A stretch of 64,000 bases of DNA from Streptomyces sp. NBC_01142 (lineage in GTDB: Bacteria > Actinomycetota > Actinomycetes > Streptomycetales > Streptomycetaceae): positions 3,507,566 through 3,571,565 of the forward strand of contig NZ_JAPEOR010000002.1 in assembly GCF_026341125.1 (NCBI RefSeq). Direction: 5' to 3'. The translations under genes were made by a program, and so were the position numbers. Shown here one piece after another: positions 44,053 through 52,669 of the stretch (position 1 is the stretch's first letter; each line of letters begins with the position of its first letter). The notes beneath the pieces were generated by a model. That model worked only from the letters and a program-made list of their open reading frames with translations, ran no database searches and was not told the DNA's origin.

Positions 44053-46440
44053 TCAGACGCGCGCCTTCTGGAGCGCCGAGGGGGCAGGGGCAACCCGGTC
44101 GAAGACCTCGTCGATCTCGTGCTCGTCGCTGCTCGCCAGCAGATACGCCTGCGCCTCGCCGACATGGAAATACATGCCGTGCAGCTGCAGCCTGCCGTCG
44201 GCCAGCCGCTGGGCCACCGCCTCATGGGCGCGCAGATGCTCCAACTGCTGGATCACATTGGTCAGACACAGCTGCTCCACGGCGTCGGTGGGCAGCCGTC
44301 CGGAGATCCTGGCCCAGGAATGGTTGCGGCTCCTCATCCGCTCGAGGCTTGGAAGCCCGTGCCGCAGCCAGCGTCCCAGCGGGGTCCGGGCGTTCCGGGG
44401 CGGGCTGCTCAGCAAGGCCTGCATCGCGCCGCAGCCGGAGTGCCCGCAGATGGTGATCGAGTCGACCTCCAGCACCTCGATGGCGTACTCGATCGCGGCC
44501 GCCACCGAATCGTCGCTGCTCTCGGCGCCGGGCAGAGGCACCAGATTGCCGATATTCCGCACGGTGAAGAGATCGCCGGGACCGCTGGCCGTGATCATGC
44601 TGGTGACCAGGCGGGAGTCGGCGCAGGTGAGAAAGAGCTGCGAGGGCCGCTGACCCTCGCGCGCCAGCCGTGCCAGCTCGTCGCGCACCAGCGGAGCCGT
44701 ATTGCGCTGGAACGAGCTGAGGCCGCTCGCCAGTTGATGCGAGGCTGTGCGCCGGGGCTGCTCGTCGCAGTGGTGGTTGCGCCAGGGAGTCCAGGGGCGG
44801 CAGCAGCCATGCGTCTCGGAGGCGGGCTCACTGATCCGGCCCCCGGCGCGGCCGGTGAACTCCACCGTCCCGCCCTGCGCCACATGCGAGGCCTGCCAGT
44901 CGTGCAGTGCTTCGTACGCGGCATGGTCCATGAAGGAGCCGTCCAACTCGACGACGCAGTCGGCCCCCTGGGGCACCTGCCCCAGCATCCGGCTCAGCCG
45001 CGGCACGGCCAGGAAGGTCAGCTGGCCCCGCACCCGCACCCGGTGGAGCCGCTCCTGCTCGTCCACGGTGATCCGGGTTCGGGTCAGCCGGTGCAGCGCG
45101 ACCGCGACCGCCACCGCGACCCCGATCAGCACGCCTTCCAGTACGCCGGTGACAAGGACCGCGGCCAGTGTCATTGCGTACACCAGCATCTCCCGGTTCC
45201 GCTTCACGCTGCGCATATGCGTGATGTTGACCATCTGGACGCCCACGACCATCACCAGCGCGGCCAGGGTGGCCAGCGGGATCAGATCGAGCAGAGGCAC
45301 CAGTAGCAGCGCGGCGACCGCGATCCACAGGCCGTGCAGCATCGTGGAGTTACGGCTCACGCCGCCCGCGGACACATTGGCGGCGCTACGGACGGCGACC
45401 CCGGTGACGGGGAGCCCGCCGAGCGCGCCGGAGACGACGTTCGCCGCACCCTGCCCGGCCAGTTCCCGGTCGAGATGGGTGCGCGGAAGGCGGACGTCCG
45501 GCTCTTTGCGGGCGGCCGCCAGCTTGTCGACCGCCACGGCCGACAGCAGCGACTCCACGCTGCCCACCAGGGTGATGGTGAGGACAGCGGCGAGGATGCC
45601 GAGCACCGGCCCCTCGGGCAGCTCGGGCAGGGCATGGTTGCGCCAGGACGGCAGATCGACACGCGGCAGGCTCAGCCCGGCGAGCGCGGCGAGGACGGTC
45701 GCGCCCGCCACTGCGGCGAGGGCGGCCGGGATCTTCCGTGCGATCCGGCCCGTGCGCCCCGGAATCCGTGGCCACAGCAGTAGTAGGGCAACGGTCAGGA
45801 CGCTGACCGAGAGTGCGGCCGGATGGAGATCGGCCAACTGGGCGGGCAGACCGCGGACGTTCTCGATCGCGGAGCTCTGGGGGGTGCCGCCGAGGACGAT
45901 ATGGAGTTGGGCGAAGGCGATTGTGGCGCCGATGCCGGCCAGCATGCCGTGCACGATCGCCGGGCTGACGGCGAGAGCCGACCGGGCCACCCGCAGGGCA
46001 GCCAGACCGAGTTGGGCGAATCCGGCGAGGACAGTGATGGCGCAGGTGGTGCGCCAGCCGTACCGCTGGATCAGGTCGGCGACGACGACGGTCAGCCCGG
46101 CTGCCGGGCCGCTGACCTGCAGCGGTGACCCGCCGAGCCGGCCGGCGACGATGCCGCCGACAGCGGCGGCCACCAGCCCGGCCTGGAGCGGTGCGCCGGT
46201 GGCGAGCGCGATGCCGAGGGAGAGCGGCAGCGCGATCAGAAAGACGGAGATCGAGGCGGACAGGTCGGCGCCGGCGATACGGAATCGGCGGGGGCGGCCG
46301 CCTCCGGGCGGTGGCGGGCCGTGCGGTCGGTTTGGGCGGTTCAGGCGCTGGAAGCGCGCGGCGATGTAGGTGCGAGATGAACGCTTCTTGCGGGGCTTGC
46401 GCGAAGGGTCATCGGTGCGAGTGGGGACGCAGGCGGACAT
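44053..46440 (-). CDS. SulP-family anion transporter fused to a beta-carbonic anhydrase
   Basis: A 795-residue fusion. Residues about 1-55 are a basic cytoplasmic tail. About 58-450 form a SulP membrane domain (ISVFLIALPLSLGIALATGA, GSPLQVSGPAAGLTVVVADL). A STAS-like segment follows (GADCVVELDGSFMDHAAYEA, then LHDWQ). From about 575 comes a beta-class carbonic anhydrase with zinc ligands in LTCADSRLV and CGHSGCGAM. SulP proteins of this kind carry bicarbonate or sulfate; the fused enzyme points to bicarbonate or CO2 handling, coupling transport with interconversion. The ATG at 46440 follows GGAGGAG. Confidence 0.9.
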   Translation of the reverse strand: MSACVPTRTDDPSRKPRKKRSSRTYIAARFQRLNRPNRPHGPPPPGGGRPRRFRIAGADLSASISVFLIALPLSLGIALATGAPLQAGLVAAAVGGIVAGRLGGSPLQVSGPAAGLTVVVADLIQRYGWRTTCAITVLAGFAQLGLAALRVARSALAVSPAIVHGMLAGIGATIAFAQLHIVLGGTPQSSAIENVRGLPAQLADLHPAALSVSVLTVALLLLWPRIPGRTGRIARKIPAALAAVAGATVLAALAGLSLPRVDLPSWRNHALPELPEGPVLGILAAVLTITLVGSVESLLSAVAVDKLAAARKEPDVRLPRTHLDRELAGQGAANVVSGALGGLPVTGVAVRSAANVSAGGVSRNSTMLHGLWIAVAALLLVPLLDLIPLATLAALVMVVGVQMVNITHMRSVKRNREMLVYAMTLAAVLVTGVLEGVLIGVAVAVAVALHRLTRTRITVDEQERLHRVRVRGQLTFLAVPRLSRMLGQVPQGADCVVELDGSFMDHAAYEALHDWQASHVAQGGTVEFTGRAGGRISEPASETHGCCRPWTPWRNHHCDEQPRRTASHQLASGLSSFQRNTAPLVRDELARLAREGQRPSQLFLTCADSRLVTSMITASGPGDLFTVRNIGNLVPLPGAESSDDSVAAAIEYAIEVLEVDSITICGHSGCGAMQALLSSPPRNARTPLGRWLRHGLPSLERMRSRNHSWARISGRLPTDAVEQLCLTNVIQQLEHLRAHEAVAQRLADGRLQLHGMYFHVGEAQAYLLASSDEHEIDEVFDRVAPAPSALQKARV

Positions 46441-46716
46441 GGTTCCCGTCTCCTCCGGGGCAGCGCGGTCGCGGGATGGGGCGCGGCCGTGGGTCACGGC
46501 GTGCAGTGGCGGGATGCTTCAACTCTCGGTAAATGGATCGTAATGCAGAGTAAAGAATCAGGCATGATTTTCGGGGCAAATAGGGCAGTTGTTCACCCGA
46601 TTCAGTGATTAGTAATTTCATCGCGGCTCGTCGCGCCTCCCCCTCAGCACCGCGATGCAACTTTGTCGGCGCCGCAGGAACCCGCGTCGTACAGGGAGAG
46701 GGAAAGAGGTGGGCGG
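46441..46716. promoter_or_regulatory. AT-rich divergent promoter region
   Basis: Between the SulP fusion and the lipoprotein gene, 46515-46625 is markedly AT-rich for this genome (e.g. AGTAAAGAATCAGGCATGAT, and GTGATTAGTAATTTCATC). This should contain both promoters. No clear -35/-10 pair could be chosen. Confidence 0.5.
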
Positions 46717-47982
46717 ATGTTGGCCGCCACGAAGAGGATCGCCGTCGCCGCAGTTGCCGCGGCGCTGGTCGCAGGACTCACCGGATGTTCCGGCTCGGAC
46801 GAGTCGGACCCCAAAATGGGCTCCCCGGAGGCGGAAGAGGGCGCCGCCGCCCCCAAGAGCTCGGCACGCCTCATCGGCGACGGCTCCACCGCGGTCACCG
46901 GAGCCCAGCCGGGCCTGCTCAAACCGGAGCGACTGAAGCCCGGCGAGAAGCCGCCGCAGTTCGTTGTTTTCTCGTGGGACGGAGCCGGCGAGGACAACCA
47001 GAAGCTCTTCTCCCACTTCCGCCGGGTGGGCAAGAAGTACAACGCGACGATGACGTACTTCCTCAGCGGTGTGTATCTGCTCCCCGAGGAGAAGTCGGAC
47101 CTCTACGACCCGCCCAAGCACGCGGCCGGGCGCTCGGACATCGGCTTCAACGACGTCCAGGGAGTCAAGAACACCGTGCGGGAGCTGCGCGGGGCCTGGT
47201 ACGACGGCAACGAGGTGGGCACCCACTTCAACGGCCACTTCTGCGGCAAGGACGGCGGGGTGGGCACCTGGTCGGTCGCGGAGTGGAAGAGCGAGATCAG
47301 CCAGGCCAAGTCCTTCGTGAGGAACTGGAAGACGAACGCCGGCCTGAAGAAAGAGAAGCCGCTGCCCTTCGACTACGAGAAGGAGCTCATCGGCGCCCGC
47401 ACCCCGTGCCTGGAGGGCCGGCCGAACTTCCTGCGCGCCGCGAGTGAACTCGGCTTCCGCTACGACACCAGCGGCATCAACCCCCAGGTCTGGCCCGAGA
47501 AGGAACTGGGCCTGTGGAACCTCTCGTTGCAGATGGTCCCGGTGCCGGGTCGCGCGTTCGAGACGCTTTCCATGGACTACAACTTCATGGTCAACCAGTC
47601 CGGCACCGCCAGTGGCGCCCCGTCGATGCACAGGTACTGGGGCAACCAGATGCGTGATGGCCTGCTGCAGGCCTTCGACCGCGCGTACCGGGGCAACCGG
47701 GCACCGCTGATCGCCGGCAACCACTTCGAGTCCTGGAACGGCGGCACGTACATGCGCGCTGTCGAGGAGACGATCGCGACGGTCTGTGTGAAGCCCGACG
47801 TGAAGTGCGTGTCGTTCCGGCAACTCGCCGACTGGCTGGACGCCCAGGATCCGAAGGTGGTGCAGAAGATGCGCACCCTGAAGGTCGGCCAGGCACCGAA
47901 GGGCGGCTGGGCGAGCTTCCTCGCCGCCCAGCCGCCGGTCCGGCCCGCCTCGACCGAGGTCAAGCGGGCTGAGCGGCGCTGA
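46717..47982 (+). CDS. lipoprotein with polysaccharide-deacetylase-like domain
   Basis: A 421-residue lipoprotein. The signal peptide ends in the lipobox LTGC (MLAATKRIAVAAVAAALVAG, then LTGCSGSDES), giving a membrane-anchored exported protein. After a disordered linker, PPQFVVFSWDGAGEDNQKLF and EVGTHFNGHFCG resemble the NodB-type deacetylase start (SWDxxxED... and THxxxH), and RTPCLEGRPNFLRAASELGF then RYDTSG matches a later deacetylase block. The first metal motif is SWDGAG instead of the usual TFDDG, so activity is uncertain. The ATG at 46717 follows AAAGAGGTG. Its 3' end overlaps the opposing ATPase gene by 23 bases. Confidence 0.8.
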   Translation: MLAATKRIAVAAVAAALVAGLTGCSGSDESDPKMGSPEAEEGAAAPKSSARLIGDGSTAVTGAQPGLLKPERLKPGEKPPQFVVFSWDGAGEDNQKLFSHFRRVGKKYNATMTYFLSGVYLLPEEKSDLYDPPKHAAGRSDIGFNDVQGVKNTVRELRGAWYDGNEVGTHFNGHFCGKDGGVGTWSVAEWKSEISQAKSFVRNWKTNAGLKKEKPLPFDYEKELIGARTPCLEGRPNFLRAASELGFRYDTSGINPQVWPEKELGLWNLSLQMVPVPGRAFETLSMDYNFMVNQSGTASGAPSMHRYWGNQMRDGLLQAFDRAYRGNRAPLIAGNHFESWNGGTYMRAVEETIATVCVKPDVKCVSFRQLADWLDAQDPKVVQKMRTLKVGQAPKGGWASFLAAQPPVRPASTEVKRAERR

Positions 47983-48955
47983 CCCCTGACATGGGCTCAC
48001 CGAGCACGAAGGCGGGGTCGACCTGCGCAGCCAGGTCGGCCCCGGTCTTCGCGTTCCCCCAGCTCTCCGCGTTCTTCAGGTGGAAGTGCACCATCTGGCG
48101 TGTGTAGCGCTCCCAGTCGCGGTTCTCGTACGAGTCCTCCGCGGCGTTCTGCAGGACCTGGAGCGACATGCGGTTGTCCACCTCCAGCAGCTCGAAGTGG
48201 GACGGCCGTCCCTTCTCCATCGCCCGCACCCATTCGGAGTGCCCGAGGGTGACCAGCAGGTCGTCGCCCACCTCGTCGCGCAGGAAGTCCACGTCGTCCT
48301 GGCCCTGGACCTTGTTGCCGATGACCTTCAGCGCGACGCCGAAGTCCCGCGCGTACTCCTTGTACTGGCGGTAGACCGAGACGCCCTTGCGGGTCGGCTC
48401 GGCCACCAGGAACGTCATGTCGAAGCGGGTGAACATCCCGGAGGCGAAGGAGTCCGATCCCGCGGTCATGTCCACGACCACGTACTCGTCGGGGCCGTCG
48501 ACGAGGTGGTTGAGGCAGAGCTCGACCGCGCCGACCTTCGAGTGATAGCAGGACACCCCCAGGTCCGACTCGGTGAACGGGCCGGTCGCCATCAGCCGGA
48601 TGTCCCCGTCGTCGAGGCGGACGGTGCGGGCGCAGGCGTCGTAGACCGGGTTGTCCTCGTCGACACGCAGCAGCTGCGAGCCCTCCCCGGGCGGCGTGGT
48701 CTTGATCATCGTTGCGGCGGAGGCGATCCGGGGGTTGGAGCCGCGCAGGTACTCCTTGATGAGCGGCAGGTGCGCGCCCATCGCGGGCAGCGCGGCGGCC
48801 TCCGCCTCGTCGAGGCCGAGCGCGGCCCCCAGATGCTGATTGATGTCGGCGTCCACCGCGACGACGGGAGCCTCATTGGCGGCAAGGTGGCGGATGAAGA
48901 GCGAGGACAGCGTGGTCTTGCCGCTGCCGCCCTTCCCTACGAAAGCGATCTTCAT
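47960..48955 (-). CDS. CooC/MinD-type ATPase
   Basis: A 331-residue SIMIBI ATPase. The N-terminal deviant Walker A is IAFVGKGGSGKTTLSSLFIR, then VVAVDADINQHLGAALGLDE and YVVVDMTAGSDSFASGMFTR. It resembles the CooC family of nickel-insertion ATPases and MinD relatives but lacks the CxC metal site of CooC. No hydrogenase or CO dehydrogenase genes lie nearby. The start is the ATG at 48955; a GTG six bases earlier is possible. Tail-to-tail overlap with the lipoprotein gene. Matches the SCO3560-like position, from memory. Confidence 0.8.
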   Translation of the reverse strand: MKIAFVGKGGSGKTTLSSLFIRHLAANEAPVVAVDADINQHLGAALGLDEAEAAALPAMGAHLPLIKEYLRGSNPRIASAATMIKTTPPGEGSQLLRVDEDNPVYDACARTVRLDDGDIRLMATGPFTESDLGVSCYHSKVGAVELCLNHLVDGPDEYVVVDMTAGSDSFASGMFTRFDMTFLVAEPTRKGVSVYRQYKEYARDFGVALKVIGNKVQGQDDVDFLRDEVGDDLLVTLGHSEWVRAMEKGRPSHFELLEVDNRMSLQVLQNAAEDSYENRDWERYTRQMVHFHLKNAESWGNAKTGADLAAQVDPAFVLGEPMSGVSAAQPA

Positions 48956-49057
48956 GTTCACCTAGGGTAGTGGTTCGATCGCATGGTGTGGTCGAAGTGC
49001 GTGAAGAAGACCACTCCAAGGTGGGGCGTGCGCCGTGGGCGCGTAGCCTCGCTACCT

Positions 49058-49888
49058 ATGAGTACGAATGCCTCGTCGGCCGACCCCCTCGCGGCTCTCG
49101 GCACCCTGCCGGGTGTCGCCGACGCCGTGGACTCCGTGCGCAAGGCCGTCGACCGGGTCTACGGACACCGGGTCATGCGGCGCCGCAGCAACGAGGTCAC
49201 CTCGGAGGCGGCGCTGCGCGGAGCGCGCGGTTCCGCCGCGCTCTCCGGCGCCGACTGGGCGCTGGAAGAGGTGCGGCGGCGCACCGACTTCAGCGTCGAG
49301 CCCGAGGCACGCACGGTCGGCGCGGCGCTGCGGTTGACCGCCGAATCCGGTCAACTGCTCTCCATCTGGCGGCAGTCGCCGCTGCGGGTGCTGGCCAGGC
49401 TGCATCTGGTCGCGGCGTCCGGCGCCGACGACGAGGAGAGTGTGGGACGCCCGCGCCTCGACGGCGAAAAGGTCGACGAGCCGCTGATCGAGGCGCCGCT
49501 GCCGGACGCGAGTGAGGTGAATGGCCGGCTGGACGGCCTGGCGGAGCTGATCATCGCGGGCGGTTCCGCGCCGGCGCTGGTGACGGCGGCCGTGGTCCAT
49601 GGGGAACTGCTGGCGCTGCGCCCCTTCGGCTCGTACAACGGCCTAGTCGCGCGGGCGGCCGAGCGCATCGTGCTGATCGGCAGCGGTCTCGACCCCAAGT
49701 CGATCTGTCCGGCCGAGGTCGGTCACGCGGAGCAGGGCCGGGCGGCGTACGTCGCGGCTTTCGAGAGTTACCTGACGGGGACCCCTGAGGGCATGGCCGC
49801 CTGGATCGCGCACTGCGGGCGGGCGGTGGAGCTGGGAGTCAGGGAGTCGACGGCGGTATGCGAGGCGCTGCAGCGCGGCGCTGCCTGA
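49058..49888 (+). CDS. Fic-like protein with a degenerate active-site motif
   Basis: A 276-residue protein. The helical C-terminal half contains VVHGELLALRPFGSYNGLVA then RAAERIVLIG, which aligns with the Fic motif HPFxxGNGRxxR. The catalytic histidine is Arg (RPF) and the phosphate-binding G-N-G-R becomes SYNGLVAR. AMP transfer is therefore unlikely; the fold may be reused for binding. It is sometimes annotated as an oxidoreductase in Streptomyces (SCO3559, from memory), without support here. The ATG at 49058 gives the conserved start MSTNASSADP. Confidence 0.7.
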   Translation: MSTNASSADPLAALGTLPGVADAVDSVRKAVDRVYGHRVMRRRSNEVTSEAALRGARGSAALSGADWALEEVRRRTDFSVEPEARTVGAALRLTAESGQLLSIWRQSPLRVLARLHLVAASGADDEESVGRPRLDGEKVDEPLIEAPLPDASEVNGRLDGLAELIIAGGSAPALVTAAVVHGELLALRPFGSYNGLVARAAERIVLIGSGLDPKSICPAEVGHAEQGRAAYVAAFESYLTGTPEGMAAWIAHCGRAVELGVRESTAVCEALQRGAA

Positions 49889-49914
49889 ACCACTCCTGCA
49901 GAGTCCCCGGAAAA

Positions 49915-50215
49915 AGCCCCTGAACAGGGTTGCGGCGGTACCGGAATTGGTACCGCCGCTGGCACGTCCACCGTGTTACCAAGCGTCCTCGAAGTGTTGC
50001 CCATCAGGTCGGGAACTTCTGCCCGTCACCTGGTGCGGCTGGCCCGTAATCGACGGGTCGACGTCGCGTGGGTACTCGGTTTTCATGCTTCGGTCCGTGG
50101 GGCCTTCATGCGTTAAAGGTGATCCTTTCGGATGTCCTTGGTCTCGCGGGCCGTTGACTCCTTTCTACTCCTGTCCGCCGGGAAGCGGAACCCCTGCCTG
50201 CACTTCTTTACTTTT
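49915..50215 (-). ncRNA. probable 6S-like small RNA region
   Basis: This 330-base gap between the Fic-like and HAD genes corresponds to the SCO3559-SCO3558 gap of S. coelicolor, where I recall the 6S-like RNA scr3559 being reported. The sequence has several local hairpins (ATCC-GAAA-GGAT, CCCGT-CGATT-ACGGG). At one end a GC hairpin (49932-49959) is followed on the minus strand by CAGGGGCTTTTT, a terminator-like end. Ends and strand are uncertain; the identification rests on synteny, not on a computed fold. Confidence 0.4.
49932..49959 (-). terminator. GC hairpin with downstream T run
   Basis: A perfect 11-bp stem (GCGGCGGTACC at 49932-49942 with 49949-49959) and a 6-base loop. On the minus strand a small second palindrome (CCCTGTTCAGGG) and TTTTT follow. 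It could end the small RNA or stop readthrough from the HAD gene. Confidence 0.55.
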
Positions 50216-50219
50216 AGGT

Positions 50220-51074
50220 TCAAATGCGGACGAACTGATTCATAGCGGCCGCCTGGGAAGCGGCACTGCGTCGACGGCTGGCGTACCAGACCAGGCCGGC
50301 GGTCGCGGCCGCCGCACCCACGGCGGCCGCGGCGACCAGGGCGGGGCGCGGCGGCATGGAGAAGGCGGGCAGTCGCTGTTTCAGTCGTACCGGCCGGTTG
50401 AAAACGAGAATCGGCCATTCTCGGGCGGTCGCCTCGCGGCGCAGCGTACGGTCCGGATTGACGGCGTACGGGTGGCCGACCGACGCCAGCATCGGCACGT
50501 CGGTGGCCGAGTCGCTGTACGCGTAGCAGCGCGACAGGTCGTATCCCTCGGACGCGGCGAGCTCTCTGATCGCCTCTGCCTTCGTCGGCCCGTACGCGTA
50601 GTACTCCACCTCGCCGGTGAAGCAGCCGTCGTCGCCGACCACCATGCGCGTGGCCACCACCCGGTCCGCGCCGAGGAGCTCGCCGATCGGCTCGACGACC
50701 TCCGCGCCCGACGTGGAGACGATGACGACGTCGCGGCCCGCGGTGTGGTGCTCCTCGATGAGCGAGGCGGCCTCGTCGTAGATGATCGGGTCGATCAGGT
50801 CATGGAGGGTCTCGGCGACGATTTCCTTGACCTGCTGGACGTTCCAGCCCCGGCAGAGGGCGGAGAGGTACTGGCGCATCCGCTCCATCTGGTCGTGGTC
50901 GGCTCCGCCGGCGAGAAAAACGAACTGGGCATAGGCCGTGCGCAGCACGGCGCGGCGGTTGATCAGCCCGCCTTGGTAGAAGGACTTGCTGAAGGTCAGA
51001 GTCGATGACTTCGCAATGACCGTCTTGTCCAGGTCAAAGAAGGCGGCTGTGCGCGGCAAGGAGTGGTTTTCCAC
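50220..51074 (-). CDS. HAD-IB family phosphatase with C-terminal membrane anchor
   Basis: A 284-residue HAD hydrolase. FFDLDKTVIAKSS contains the nucleophile Asp14 and general acid Asp16, VIVSTSGAEVV motif II, and YAYSDSATDVPMLASVG motif IV. MRQYLSALCRGWNVQQVKEI is the cap region of the SerB-like IB group. It ends in a membrane helix (ALVAAAAVGAAAATAGLVWY). In S. coelicolor the equivalent gene is annotated as morphology-associated (SCO3558, from memory); the substrate is unknown. GTG at 51074 has no Shine-Dalgarno sequence and may be leaderless. An ATG at 51098 is the alternative. Divergent from ssd. Confidence 0.85.
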   Translation of the reverse strand: MENHSLPRTAAFFDLDKTVIAKSSTLTFSKSFYQGGLINRRAVLRTAYAQFVFLAGGADHDQMERMRQYLSALCRGWNVQQVKEIVAETLHDLIDPIIYDEAASLIEEHHTAGRDVVIVSTSGAEVVEPIGELLGADRVVATRMVVGDDGCFTGEVEYYAYGPTKAEAIRELAASEGYDLSRCYAYSDSATDVPMLASVGHPYAVNPDRTLRREATAREWPILVFNRPVRLKQRLPAFSMPPRPALVAAAAVGAAAATAGLVWYASRRRSAASQAAAMNQFVRI

Positions 51075-51565
51075 GAGCCGAGCATAGGTGCCCGCCATTC
51101 GGCGTACGCTCGGGCGCGTGGGTTTGCCTGAGAAGGCTCTCGGGTACACCATGGAAGTCACGGATCGTTCGCGACCGTGCTAACCCGGTCCGGCTCCTCC
51201 CCCCCCCGAGTCGGCCGGAGAGACGACCCCCGCTCTCCCCCCCGGCGGGGGTCGTCGCATGTCCGGACGCGTTTCGTCCGCCTTTCGCGATCGACTCCGA
51301 TCGTTCTTCCCTTGTTCGGGCCGTGCAGGCACTGGCTCCCCACTGCCCAGACTTGTCACTGTGCGTAGTGGTTGCGCTGCTCTCCGGGAGTCACCGGTAT
51401 GAGCTAGCGGGATATTCACAAGTGGCTAGTTGTCCACAGTTTTTCAGCAAGATCCACACGATTTGCCGGTGCGCTGCACGGTGATTCCACCCGCGCAGTT
51501 CGCGGACCGAAGGAATCGCAGATCTCGGCGTGAAGCGAGATCGCAGTAATGAGGGGGTGGAGATC
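51075..51565. promoter_or_regulatory. divergent intergenic region with C-tracts and a hairpin
   Basis: About 490 bases between the HAD and ssd genes. It holds two C homopolymer runs (51200-51207 and 51237-51243) and the 12-bp hairpin at 51222-51256. From about 51410 to 51480 it becomes AT-richer with TTGTCCACAGTTTTTC, a likely promoter area for ssd. No gene is seen. Confidence 0.45.
51222..51256. terminator. 12-bp stem hairpin (attenuator or terminator-like)
   Basis: GACGACCCCCGC (51222-51233) pairs perfectly with 51245-51256 around an 11-base C-rich loop. Sitting in a divergent promoter region, it may be an attenuator rather than an ordinary terminator. Confidence 0.5.
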
Positions 51566-52669
51566 GTGGCTGGATCCATCACATCTGATCGACCGCCGGT
51601 CGCCGAAGGGCGGCGGGACGGACCGCTGATCGTCACTGAAGATGTGGAACTGCTCGACGATCTGCTGCGGCTGTGCGCCGCGGCGGGAGCCGAGCCGGAC
51701 GTTCATCATTCGGTGCCGGAGCGCAGGGGAAGCTGGGAGGGCGCGCCACTGGTCCTCGTCGGCGACGACGCGGCCGCGCGCTGCCGCGGAGCCACGCGCA
51801 GACGCGGTGTGCTGCTCGTCGGGCGTGATCAGGACGACCCGGACGTCTGGCGGCGGGCGGTGGAGATCGGGGCCGACTGTGTGCTGCGGCTGCCCGATGC
51901 GGAGGGATGGCTCGTCGACCGGATCGCCGATGTGGTCGAGGGGGTGGGGCGCCAGGCGCTGACCGTCGGGGTGATCGGCGGACGAGGCGGCGCCGGCGCA
52001 TCGACGCTGGCCTGCGCCCTGGCAGTGACCTCGGCCCGTACGGGGCGGCGCACCATGCTCGTCGACGGCGACCCGCTGGGCGGAGGCCTCGACATCCTGC
52101 TCGGCGGGGAACAAGCGGAAGGCAGGCGATGGCCGGATTTCGCCGCTTCCAAGGGCCGGGTCGCCGGCGGCGCGCTGGAGGAGTCGCTGCCCGAGCTGCA
52201 TGCGCTGCGGGTGCTCAGCTGGGATCGCGGCGACTCGGTGGTGATCCCGCCGGAAGCGATGCGGTCGGTGCTGGCCGCTGCCCGCAGGCGCGGCGGGGTG
52301 GTGGTCGTGGATCTGCCGCGCCGGGTCGACGAGGGTGTGGTGGAGGCGCTCGCCCAGCTGGATCTCGGACTGCTGGTGGTGCCCGGCGAGCTGCGGGCGG
52401 TCGCCGCGGCCAACCGGGTGGCGTCGACGGTGGGCATGGTCCTTGAGGACCTGCGAGCGGTGGTGCGCGGTCCGTACGCCGCAGGGCTGGACGAGCAGTG
52501 GGTTGCGGACGCGCTGGGGCTGCCACTGGCGGGCGAACTGCCCCTGGAAGCAGGGTTGCTGGCCGCGCAGGACGGGGGAGCTCCGCCGGGCGGGAGCGCG
52601 CGCGGGCCGCTGGCCCGGTTCTGTACGGCCTTCTGGGAGCGGGCGCTGGCCGGGGGTGGGGTCTCATGA
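51566..52669 (+). CDS. ssd: septum-site-determining protein Ssd (CpaE/MinD-like)
   Basis: A 367-residue protein. A receiver-like N-terminal half (GPLIVTEDVELLDDLLRLCA) precedes a MinD/ParA ATPase-like half with a degenerate P-loop VIGGRGGAGASTLACALAVT (no conserved GK[TS]), then MLVDGDPLGGGLDILLGGEQ and VVVVDLPRRVDEG. This is the actinobacterial Ssd/CpaE type, found at the head of tad pilus-like loci and linked to cell-division inhibition in mycobacteria. I take GTG 51566 (VAGSITSDRP) as the start; GTG 51557 is possible. It overlaps the TadA ATPase gene by ATGA. Confidence 0.85.
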   Translation: MAGSITSDRPPVAEGRRDGPLIVTEDVELLDDLLRLCAAAGAEPDVHHSVPERRGSWEGAPLVLVGDDAAARCRGATRRRGVLLVGRDQDDPDVWRRAVEIGADCVLRLPDAEGWLVDRIADVVEGVGRQALTVGVIGGRGGAGASTLACALAVTSARTGRRTMLVDGDPLGGGLDILLGGEQAEGRRWPDFAASKGRVAGGALEESLPELHALRVLSWDRGDSVVIPPEAMRSVLAAARRRGGVVVVDLPRRVDEGVVEALAQLDLGLLVVPGELRAVAAANRVASTVGMVLEDLRAVVRGPYAAGLDEQWVADALGLPLAGELPLEAGLLAAQDGGAPPGGSARGPLARFCTAFWERALAGGGVS

